Source of the DNA: Anaerolineales bacterium
GTDB taxonomy: Bacteria; Chloroflexota; Anaerolineae; Anaerolineales; UBA11858
Direction: 5' to 3'
Assembly: GCA_015485245.1 (NCBI GenBank)
Contig: WFTY01000009.1
Span: forward strand, 1 to 11,428
Length of the DNA stretch: 11,428 nt
How positions within the stretch are numbered: the stretch's first letter is position 1; each line of letters opens with the position of its first letter. Made by a program: the position numbers and the translations under genes. Shown piece after piece: positions 6,183 through 11,428 of this stretch. Below the pieces are notes generated by a model. That model was given only the letters and a program-made list of their open reading frames with translations, was not told where the DNA came from and made no database searches.

Positions 6183-8653
6183 TATAGGCGGCGATAAATC
6201 GAAAAAATCTCGTAGACCCCCTGAACATAGCGGCGCGTCTCCTCAAAACGAATGATCTCAACGAACAAATCGGCGTCGCCGTTGGCAAGCTGATACCAGA
6301 TGGCCGCGTTGCCGGGGCCTGCATTGTAGGCCGCCAGCGCGGCCATCAGGTCGCCATCGAAGTACTCGCGCTGGGTCTGCAGGTACTCGGCGCCTAATCG
6401 CAGGCTGACCAGTGGGCGATACAAATCCTCGGCTGTGTAATCCGGAGGCCAACCCAACTGCGCCGCCAGGGTTTCTCCCGTGGAGGGAATAATCTGCATC
6501 AACCCGCGGGCACCGGCGGAGGAATGCACCCAGCCGGCAAACAGGCTCTCCTGACGCACCACGCTATACAAGAATAACGGGTGCAAACCGGTTTCTTCGG
6601 CGACAGCGATGATCGGCTCGCGATAATACGCTCCAAAGCGCACGTGGTTGAACCATATCGGCGCGTTCATTGTGGCTGCGTCGTCCATTTGGTTGAGGTT
6701 CAAGACCTCGCGCGCGGCAAAGATGGCAGTACGGTAATACCCCAGATTCACCAGATAAGTAGCCAGGCGGTAATTGGCTACCGGGTCGCTGCGCACCGCC
6801 TGCCAAAGCGAATCGAACTCCTGCCGCGCCTCATCCAGCATCCCCAAAGCGTGCAATTCGGTGCCGCGGACGAGACGAGAGTCATTCACCAGCGTCCCCG
6901 GCCCGGCAAGATCGACGTCCTCAGCCAGCGCAAACGTCTCCCTCATCCAGGCATCCGCCTCAGGGCGCTCATAATCAAGATCGTACCCCAGGTCGTAGAC
7001 CAGCGGAGGGGTGAAGGGAGAACGCTCCAGCAGAATATCACGCGCCCGCTCACTGTAATAGCCGGTCGGGTCGGCGGTGGAAGCCTGCCGGTAGGCATTC
7101 TGCGCGCCAGCGGCATCGCCGAGGGCCTGATAAGATTTGGCAATCCAGAAATATGCGGCGGCGCGCTCCCCAGGTTTTCCCGCCGCCCCCAGGAAACGCT
7201 CAAAGGCGGCGCGCGCGCCTTCAAAATCTCCCAGACGGTAGCGCGTCACCGCGGACAGGAAGAGCGCGCGGGAGGCGTATTCGCTGGCGGGGTATTCCAG
7301 CGGGACGCGCTCCCAGATCGTCACCGCATCCTCAAGATCCAGGTTGCGCTCCGCGATGCGTGCGGCGCTCATCAAAAACTCGGCGGCGCGCTCATGCCAG
7401 GGAGCCTGGGCCACGAAATCCAACATGGTCTGCCGGGCGGCGGTGTATTGATCCAGATATGCCCACTGCGTGAAGCCCTTTTGTTCCCAGGCATCATCCC
7501 AGCGATCATCGTCGGGATAACTGGCGATGATCTCGTCCCAGTAGGCAATGGCCTGCTCAATCTCGCCAAGGGCGCGATAAGCCAGCGCCTGGTAATAACG
7601 CGCCGTCGCCGCCTTTTCGGTGGATTCGCTCAAGTAACGGTCAAAGGCGGCGATCGCCAGGCTGTACTGTCCGGCAAAATAATCCACCAGCCCGCGGTCA
7701 AACTCGCTCACCGGATAGCCCGCTTCGACAATCCAGATCAACGCCTGATAACTATCGTAGGAAAGCGGATAGTTCTCCACGGCGTCCAGATAGACGGCGT
7801 AGGCCTGATCCGGCTGCTCTAGTGTCGTGTAGACCTGCCCCATCTGATAATCCAGATACGCGCGAGTGTGTTCGTTAGGCGTGCGGCTATAAAGGTCCTG
7901 ATAAGCAATCAGCGCGGTGGAATACTCCCCCAGAGCGGCATAGGCGTTTGCGATTTTGATCTCAACGGAGAAGGTATCGCCCACGCGCGGCGCGGCCAGC
8001 GCGGCCTGATAAGCTTCAATCGCCGCCAGTTGATCCCCCTGAGCTGCCAGCGCGTCGCCGCGGCGCTCCTGAATATACGAATCCACCAGCCCCGGACGTA
8101 GATTGAGGTAAAGGGCATAGGCATTGGCCGCCTGGGCGAAATCCCCCATCGCTTCATGTACTTGCGCCAGGGCAACATAGGCGGCTGGTCGATGAGCGGT
8201 TTGCGAATACTCCGCAATCAACGTCTGAAGCGCCTGCAACGCTGCAGTGTAGTCACCCAATTGATAGTACGCCCGCCCCATACCCAGCAGAGCGGCCGCT
8301 TTCCTGTCAGCTTCGCCTTCCTGCACCCAGGCAGCATGATAAGCCTGGAGTGCGGCCTCCCAATCGCCATAAAACAGCAGCCGGTCGCCGTCCTCCACAC
8401 GGGTCAACGGGTTGGGCAGCGTCGTGGCAGCAGGCGTGGGGGTCGCAGCAGGCTGAATGACGGGCGTGGCGGAGGAGAGCACGCCAGCCTCCATCGGCTC
8501 TCCCGTTGGAATCGGAGTCGCTCCGGGTCGATTGCAGCCAGCAAGCGCGATCATCCCCACCGCAGCAAAGGCAACAAATAACCTCCTTACACTTAACTTT
8601 CTCCCCCCAAAAAACAGGGGGAAGGATGAATATCGCCAAATCCAGTGATACAT
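6167..8653 (-). CDS. TPR-rich soluble-lytic-transglycosylase (Slt70-like) lipoprotein
   Basis: 828 residues from ATG 8653. A signal sequence with RR before the hydrophobic stretch ends in LAGC with C40 as lipidated residue, then a Thr/Pro/Ala linker to about 80. About 590 residues of tetratricopeptide-like helical repeats follow (repeated patterns such as AYYQLGDYTAALQAL and YRALGEIEQAIAYW). The C-terminal lysozyme-like domain (about 672-820) has catalytic E702 in RQES, GLMQI at 717-721, AAYNAG at 774-779 and EETRRY at 804-809, the signature blocks of family 1 transglycosylases. It should cleave peptidoglycan glycan strands to 1,6-anhydro-muropeptides for growth or turnover, on the outer face of the membrane; the repeats may bind partners or substrate. 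An earlier in-frame ATG at 8782 is rejected because it would lie inside the divergent RNA gene and put 43 poorly signal-like residues in front. Start 8653 is itself imperfect: it gives a long n-region and no Shine-Dalgarno. Confidence 0.92.
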   Translation of the reverse strand: MYHWIWRYSSFPLFFGGRKLSVRRLFVAFAAVGMIALAGCNRPGATPIPTGEPMEAGVLSSATPVIQPAATPTPAATTLPNPLTRVEDGDRLLFYGDWEAALQAYHAAWVQEGEADRKAAALLGMGRAYYQLGDYTAALQALQTLIAEYSQTAHRPAAYVALAQVHEAMGDFAQAANAYALYLNLRPGLVDSYIQERRGDALAAQGDQLAAIEAYQAALAAPRVGDTFSVEIKIANAYAALGEYSTALIAYQDLYSRTPNEHTRAYLDYQMGQVYTTLEQPDQAYAVYLDAVENYPLSYDSYQALIWIVEAGYPVSEFDRGLVDYFAGQYSLAIAAFDRYLSESTEKAATARYYQALAYRALGEIEQAIAYWDEIIASYPDDDRWDDAWEQKGFTQWAYLDQYTAARQTMLDFVAQAPWHERAAEFLMSAARIAERNLDLEDAVTIWERVPLEYPASEYASRALFLSAVTRYRLGDFEGARAAFERFLGAAGKPGERAAAYFWIAKSYQALGDAAGAQNAYRQASTADPTGYYSERARDILLERSPFTPPLVYDLGYDLDYERPEADAWMRETFALAEDVDLAGPGTLVNDSRLVRGTELHALGMLDEARQEFDSLWQAVRSDPVANYRLATYLVNLGYYRTAIFAAREVLNLNQMDDAATMNAPIWFNHVRFGAYYREPIIAVAEETGLHPLFLYSVVRQESLFAGWVHSSAGARGLMQIIPSTGETLAAQLGWPPDYTAEDLYRPLVSLRLGAEYLQTQREYFDGDLMAALAAYNAGPGNAAIWYQLANGDADLFVEIIRFEETRRYVQGVYEIFSIYRRLYDRTP

Positions 8654-8676
8654 TTCGCTTAAATTCTTTCTGGCAC

Positions 8677-8710
8677 TTGACAGTCGCCACAGGATGTTAT
8701 ATGTTATAAT
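8677..8710 (+). promoter_or_regulatory. Strong promoter of the structured RNA (perfect extended -10)
   Basis: TGTTATAAT (8702-8710) is a perfect extended -10 (TGnTATAAT), predicting a start near 8717. A perfect TTGACA lies at 8677-8682; it is 22 bp from TATAAT (too far) but 17 bp from an alternative -10, TATGTT (8700-8705). A tandem 7-mer ATGTTAT repeats at 8694-8707. Confidence 0.65.
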
Positions 8711-8724
8711 CACTCGGTTGTTTA
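8696..8724 (-). promoter_or_regulatory. Candidate promoter of the transglycosylase gene
   Basis: On the minus strand TAAACA (8724-8719) and TATAAC (8701-8696) are 17 bp apart, four and five of six matches to consensus. Initiation near 8690 would leave a leader of about 37 nt before ATG 8653. It overlaps the plus-strand RNA promoter, so the two may compete. Confidence 0.45.
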
Positions 8725-8882
8725 CGAACTGTCGAGCTGTTTTCAGGCAAGCAATGGAAAACCTGGATCCGAAGCCATCCACCTGCGTGGCGGCTTCAAC
8801 GCCCTATCTCTGATGATTTCGCCAGGCCTGCGCCTGCTCTTGAAACTCGGCTCGCGTTCGTAAGCGCCAGCCGGGTTTTTTT
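8717..8882 (+). ncRNA. Structured RNA, candidate 6S-like RNA (or attenuated leader of infA-rpoD)
   Basis: From the predicted start to the terminator the transcript is about 166 nt. A closing stem forms between 8720-8737 and 8850-8865: TTACGAAC (8722-8729) pairs exactly with GTTCGTAA (8856-8863), then CGAGC (8733-8737) with GCTCG (8850-8854). Further in, CAGGC (8744-8748) can pair with GCCTG (8832-8836) and CCTGG (8762-8766) with CCAGG (8822-8826). An apical hairpin, GAAGCC (8771-8776) with GGCTTC (8792-8797) and CCAC with GTGG around CTGC, stands at the tip. The interior leaves large unpaired stretches. A long rod with closing stem, central bubble and terminal hairpin at this length matches the general 6S RNA plan, which binds sigma-70 RNA polymerase. 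I do not recognise a conserved 6S sequence block, so the family name is inference. It lacks the SRP RNA core and is too short for tmRNA or RNase P RNA. No convincing ORF fills it. Confidence 0.55.
8843..8882 (+). terminator. Intrinsic terminator of the structured RNA
   Basis: ACTCGGCT (8845-8852) pairs with AGCCGGGT (8869-8876), extended inward by CGC (8853-8855) with GCG (8864-8866) across a 2-nt bulge, and outward by two A-T pairs. Seven T residues occupy 8876-8882. Its 5' strand overlaps the 3' strand of the RNA closing stem, so the two folds compete. Confidence 0.7.
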
Positions 8883-8908
8883 CTTGTGTCCATTCGAGAA
8901 AACCCGGC
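8870..8908 (+). promoter_or_regulatory. Inverted repeat re-pairing the terminator T-tract
   Basis: GCCGGGTTTT (8870-8879) is exactly complementary to AAAACCCGGC (8899-8908). Pairing them would consume the 3' half of the terminator stem and part of its T-tract. No T-tract follows it, so it is not a classical terminator; it could act as an alternative or anti-terminator fold in transcripts that read through. Confidence 0.45.
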
Positions 8909-9086
8909 GAAAAATATCTTGCAGAAAGGAGCATTGTGGTTTGTCGAGGTGCTTGCAGTCATGCAACGCCTATCGCTCTTCGCAAGGGGACAGATACGTT
9001 TCGTACGTGTCGCCACCTTGCTTTGTCAGTAAATTGGCTCGCCAGGAAATCTCGCCACAAAACCTTTCAGGAGAAGAACTTGTTTT
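8883..9086 (+). promoter_or_regulatory. Leader region upstream of infA, no clear promoter
   Basis: About 200 nt separate the RNA terminator from ATG 9087. I find no convincing -35/-10 pair here, so infA may depend on read-through from 8705-8710 or on a promoter I cannot recognise. It contains small hairpins: TTGCA (8953-8957) with TGCAA (8962-8966) around GTCA, and GATACGT (8993-8999) with ACGTGTC (9005-9011). A possible short ORF begins at GTG 8936, four nt after AAAGGAG, and its stop TAA (9092-9094) overlaps the infA start. The infA ribosome binding site is AGGAGA at 9069-9074, 12 nt before the ATG. Confidence 0.4.
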
Positions 9087-9323
9087 ATGGCTAAAGCAGA
9101 AGATAAGATTCGAGTAGACGGCACCATCGTTGAAGCCTTGCCGGGGACCCAGTTCAAAGTGAAACTGGACAACGGCCACGAAATTATAGCCTATCTCTCC
9201 GGCAAAATGCGCAAATACTATATTCGCGTCCTGCTAGGAGATCGCGTGACCATCGAAATGTCGCCATACGATATGACGCGAGGCCGCATCGTTTACCGCT
9301 ACAAAAAACCTGCCGTCCAATAA
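9087..9323 (+). CDS. infA: Translation initiation factor IF-1
   Basis: 78 residues forming one S1-type OB fold. The IF-1 signature blocks are present in order: DGTIVEALPGTQFKV (about 11-25), LDNGHEIIAYLSGKMRK (27-43), YIRVLLGDRVTIEMSPYDM (45-63) and GRIVYRY (66-72), followed by a short basic tail that makes it slightly longer than the usual 72 residues. IF-1 binds the ribosomal A site on the 30S subunit and works with IF-2 and IF-3 in initiation. ATG 9087 matches the conserved start MAK. The stop is 24 nt before the sigma factor gene, so the two are almost certainly cotranscribed. The location is unusual: infA commonly sits among ribosomal protein genes near rpmJ and secY, not beside rpoD. 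Confidence 0.96.
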   Translation: MAKAEDKIRVDGTIVEALPGTQFKVKLDNGHEIIAYLSGKMRKYYIRVLLGDRVTIEMSPYDMTRGRIVYRYKKPAVQ

Positions 9324-9347
9324 ACCTCGACCGCACAATCGAAGTTT

Positions 9348-10595
9348 ATGAAAACAATTATCAACGATCACATCCTTGAATCGCTGGAGGACAGCGATAG
9401 CAAGTATTCCAGCCTGGGCAAGTTAATTGAACTGGGCCGGCAGAAGGGGTATGTCACCTATGATGACATCCTGCAACATTTCCCCGATGCCGAACAGGAC
9501 ATCAGCCAGATCGAGGAGGTCTTCGCCTCGCTGCTGAACGCCCAGATTCCCTACGTCGACAACAACGACGTTGAAGACATCGCCGATGATTCTGAACCCG
9601 CCGACGCTCCCCGAGAGACCGTCAATCGCCCTCCATTGGAAGAAGATCATCTGGCCAACATTGACACCAAAGACTTGCTGGGCTTGTATTTCAAGGACGC
9701 CGCCCACGTCCCCTTGTTGACCGCGGAAGAGGAGCTCAAGCTCGCCAAGCAAATTGAGCGCGGCCGCAAAGCGCGCAAGAAACTGGCCTCGGGCAAGGTC
9801 ACACCAGAAGAACGTCAGAAATTACTGCGGTATATTCAAGGCGAGTGGGAAGCTGTTGAACACCTGATCACGGCCAATACGCGGCTGGTCATCAGCGTGG
9901 CGAAGAAGCATATGGGACGCGGCGTGCCCTTCATCGACCTGATTCAAGAAGGCAACATCGGTCTGATGCGCGCCGCCAAGAAGTTCGATTACAAGCGCGG
10001 TTACAAATTCAGCACCTACGCCACCTGGTGGATCCGCCAGGCGGTCACACGCGCCATCGCGGATCAGGGGCGAACCATTCGCATTCCGGTGCACATGGGC
10101 GATCAGATTTCGCGCCTCTTCCGCACCCAGCACAAACTGAAACAAGAGCTGGAGCGCGAGCCTACCGTCGAGGAAATGGCGGCCGAACTTAACATCCCGC
10201 CGGACAAAGTTCGCTATATGCTGCAAGTGGCCCGACGACCGCTTTCCCTGGAAATGCCCACTACCCTGGAGGGAGACGCGGTGCTAGGCGATTTCATCGA
10301 AGATGAGGAAACCCCTTCGCCCGATGAATCCACCACGCAGCAAATCCTGCGCGAACAACTGGAAGAACTCATGGAAGAACTGCCGGCGCGCGAAGCGCGC
10401 ATCCTGCGCCTGCGCTACGGCATCCCCGATGGCCGCAGCCACACCCTGCAGGAGGTCGGCAACAAAGTCGGCGTCTCTCGCGAGCGCGTGCGCCAAATCG
10501 AAGCTCAGGCCTTGCGACGGCTGCGCCGTCCCGGCGTGCGCCGCAAACTGCAAGACTTCCTGGGGCCGGTGCAAACAGGCAGCAGCAATTCCTGA
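9348..10595 (+). CDS. rpoD: Primary-type RNA polymerase sigma-70 factor (RpoD/SigA)
   Basis: 415 residues with the full primary-sigma layout. Region 1.1-like helices span about 22-71 (LGKLIELGRQKGYVTYDDIL), followed by an acidic linker to about 100. Region 1.2 is at 107-140. Region 2 (about 171-241) includes RLVISVAKKHMGRG, the core-binding DLIQEGNIGLMRA and the -10 recognition and melting block YKFSTYATWWIRQAVTRAI. Region 3 is about 250-325. Region 4 (about 338-395) has LRLRYGI and the -35 helix-turn-helix LQEVGNKVGVSRERVRQIEA. It directs RNA polymerase to housekeeping promoters. Presence of 1.1 and the intact 2.3-2.4 and 4.2 sequences favour the primary factor over an alternative one, though Chloroflexota can carry several RpoD-like paralogues. 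ATG 9348 is the only reasonable start; only a weak GAAG (9341-9344) precedes it, so translation may be coupled to infA. Confidence 0.95.
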   Translation: MKTIINDHILESLEDSDSKYSSLGKLIELGRQKGYVTYDDILQHFPDAEQDISQIEEVFASLLNAQIPYVDNNDVEDIADDSEPADAPRETVNRPPLEEDHLANIDTKDLLGLYFKDAAHVPLLTAEEELKLAKQIERGRKARKKLASGKVTPEERQKLLRYIQGEWEAVEHLITANTRLVISVAKKHMGRGVPFIDLIQEGNIGLMRAAKKFDYKRGYKFSTYATWWIRQAVTRAIADQGRTIRIPVHMGDQISRLFRTQHKLKQELEREPTVEEMAAELNIPPDKVRYMLQVARRPLSLEMPTTLEGDAVLGDFIEDEETPSPDESTTQQILREQLEELMEELPAREARILRLRYGIPDGRSHTLQEVGNKVGVSRERVRQIEAQALRRLRRPGVRRKLQDFLGPVQTGSSNS

Positions 10596-10606
10596 AACAA
10601 TCCCAC

Positions 10607-10645
10607 ACAACGGGCTGGTCAGAAACACACTGACCAGCCCGTTGT
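10607..10645 (+). terminator. Transcription terminator after rpoD (16-bp perfect hairpin)
   Basis: A 16-nt arm at 10607-10622 is perfectly complementary to 10630-10645, with the 7-nt loop AAACACA. It begins 11 nt after the rpoD stop. The following CATTTCC is a poor T-tract, but the stem length and position make termination likely; the symmetry may also give it a role in mRNA 3'-end protection. Confidence 0.8.
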
Positions 10646-10664
10646 CATTTCCACAACACTTCCG

Positions 10665-10694
10665 CTCACACTGTGCCCCCACAGAGGATATAAT
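10665..10694 (+). promoter_or_regulatory. Promoter of the membrane coiled-coil gene
   Basis: A perfect TATAAT lies at 10689-10694 and a partial -35, CTCACA (10665-10670), 18 bp upstream. The predicted start is near 10701, giving a leader of about 52 nt to ATG 10753. Confidence 0.6.
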
Positions 10695-10704
10695 TGTCAT
10701 CAAC

Positions 10705-10724
10705 CAGGAGGATACCATCTCCTG
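10705..10724 (+). promoter_or_regulatory. 5'-terminal stem-loop in the leader of the membrane coiled-coil gene
   Basis: CAGGA (10705-10709) pairs with TCCTG (10720-10724) and GAT (10711-10713) with ATC (10717-10719), with one bulged G and the loop ACC. It would stand almost at the 5' end of the mRNA and locks up an AGGAGG sequence that has no start codon after it. The working ribosome site, GAGGAG at 10741-10746, lies outside it. Confidence 0.4.
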
Positions 10725-10752
10725 ACCAGATGCACGCCCAGAGGAGCACAGC

Positions 10753-11428
10753 ATGTCCAATCCCGTAACACCCCCATCGTTTGGTCAACGCATCATCAAC
10801 CTGATCCGCTTTCTGTTGCGCCTGACGCTTATCCTGTTGACGGCCATCATCCTGGGGGGAGCAATCTACTACACCACCGCCATCGCCATTCCCCGGGTCT
10901 ATCAGCAATACGTCCAGCCCGTAGAGGAAAACACCCAGCGCCTGGCCGACCTGGAAGCCCAACAGGCTCAGGACACAGAAACGCTGCGAAAAAGCCTGGA
11001 GTCTCTGCAGGAGCGCCTGACGGCGGCGGAGATCACCAACGACGAACAACTGCAAACCCTCACCGCTCTTCAAGAGCAACTCGCCCTGAACGAATCACTG
11101 CAAAGCACTCAAAGCGCGCAGGCGGATTCGGAAGCGACTGCTCTGCAAAACCAGTTCGAGGCGCTGGCTCAGTCCCTCGATGCATTGACCGAGGAGGTGA
11201 ACGCTCTCCAGCAGCAGATCGCTGATATCGCCGCCACGCAGTCCACCGACGCTGTGGCTCTCGCGGAGGTCGAATTTCGCTTACAGGAGTTGATCGCGAT
11301 GGAGCATCTCACGCGAGCGCGCCTTTTCCTCGCCCAGGGGAACCTCGCCCAGACAGCGTCCAACGCGCGCAACGCGCTCGACGCCTATGCCGATCTGCTC
11401 CCCCTGGCCCCTGCCGGACGCCTGGAGG
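10753..11428 (+). CDS. Membrane-anchored coiled-coil protein of unknown function (runs off right edge)
   Basis: The first 225 codons are present, with no stop before the edge. I do not recognise a family. A short cytosolic N-terminus with basic residues (R13, R19, R23) precedes a transmembrane helix at about 20-42. After it, residues about 55-178 are rich in Gln, Glu, Leu and Ala with heptad-like spacing, indicating a long coiled coil. It is followed by a helical hairpin-like segment (about 179-215: EHLTRARLFLAQGNLAQTAS onward) with TPR-like alternation. The layout of one helix, a coiled coil and then an AxxxLxxGN helical pair resembles HemX-type membrane proteins, but only in architecture. 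Start ATG 10753 has GAGGAG 6 nt upstream. It is transcribed separately from rpoD, having its own promoter after the rpoD hairpin. The large helical part is probably extracytoplasmic under the positive-inside rule. Confidence 0.85.
   Translation, partial: MSNPVTPPSFGQRIINLIRFLLRLTLILLTAIILGGAIYYTTAIAIPRVYQQYVQPVEENTQRLADLEAQQAQDTETLRKSLESLQERLTAAEITNDEQLQTLTALQEQLALNESLQSTQSAQADSEATALQNQFEALAQSLDALTEEVNALQQQIADIAATQSTDAVALAEVEFRLQELIAMEHLTRARLFLAQGNLAQTASNARNALDAYADLLPLAPAGRLE

Noticed and set aside
6581..7822. 413-codon plus-strand ORF
   Set aside because: Antisense to the TPR region of the transglycosylase; long open shadows are expected opposite GC-rich repeat-containing genes, and the product has no motif I know.
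8654..8782. Longer transglycosylase N-terminus from ATG 8782
   Set aside because: It would overlap the promoter and 5' half of the divergent RNA and add residues that do not look like a signal peptide.
8717..8882. SRP RNA, tmRNA, RNase P RNA or tRNA as identity of the structured RNA
   Set aside because: The SRP GGAA tetraloop core, a tRNA-like acceptor with T-loop, and the RNase P conserved blocks are not present, and the length is wrong for tmRNA and RNase P RNA.
10303..10725. 140-codon plus-strand ORF overlapping the end of rpoD and the next leader
   Set aside because: Out-of-frame shadow of sigma region 4 that runs through the terminator hairpin and the next promoter.
1..11428. CRISPR arrays, insertion sequences, integrase or attachment sites, toxin-antitoxin or phage-defence genes
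   Set aside because: No spaced direct repeats, transposase or integrase motifs, or defence-type domains were seen on either strand.

Overview
The window looks like a chromosomal segment of a Chloroflexota bacterium, probably Anaerolineae-like. This is an inference from the style of the proteins: a Thr/Pro-linker HtrA lipoprotein, a VLRF1/baeRF-type release-factor-like protein, a TPR-rich lipoprotein transglycosylase, and multi-domain receiver-GAF-kinase proteins. I see no phage, transposon, CRISPR, tRNA or rRNA signal. The coding content is ordinary housekeeping and envelope or stress genes, with several unusual details.

Left part (1-3617, minus strand): two sensor kinase genes overlap by 4 bp (ATGA). 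The promoter-proximal one (3617-1974) has receiver, GAF, HisKA-like and HATPase regions, but has lost both the receiver Asp and the HisKA His, so it looks like a pseudokinase. The second (1977 to the left edge) is a complete-looking receiver-like/GAF/PAS/HisKA/HATPase kinase with its His. The left end of the window is abnormal. Bases 1-91 are an exact inverted copy of 882-972 inside the same gene, so the last codons of that kinase are replaced by an antisense copy of its own PAS region, most likely a chimeric contig end.

Middle (3618-6182): a divergent intergenic region holds a good plus-strand promoter. It is followed by an HtrA/DegP-type protease lipoprotein and an aeRF1-like (VLRF1/baeRF) protein with a GGSQ/GGQ loop and a zinc ribbon. 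These run convergently into a minus-strand TPR lytic transglycosylase lipoprotein (8653-6167). A nested palindrome lies at the junction.

Right part (8654-11428, plus strand): a divergent promoter region with a perfect extended -10 drives a structured RNA of about 166 nt that ends in a strong intrinsic terminator. It is a candidate 6S-like RNA or an attenuated leader. It lies upstream of infA (IF-1), which is followed after 24 nt by a primary-type sigma-70 gene (rpoD). A 16-bp perfect hairpin closes rpoD. After a new promoter comes a membrane-anchored coiled-coil protein of unknown function that runs off the right edge.

Taken together, the region combines envelope sensing and quality control (kinase pair, HtrA, transglycosylase), ribosome rescue (the release-factor-like protein) and the core of transcription and translation initiation (sigma-70, IF-1, possible 6S RNA).
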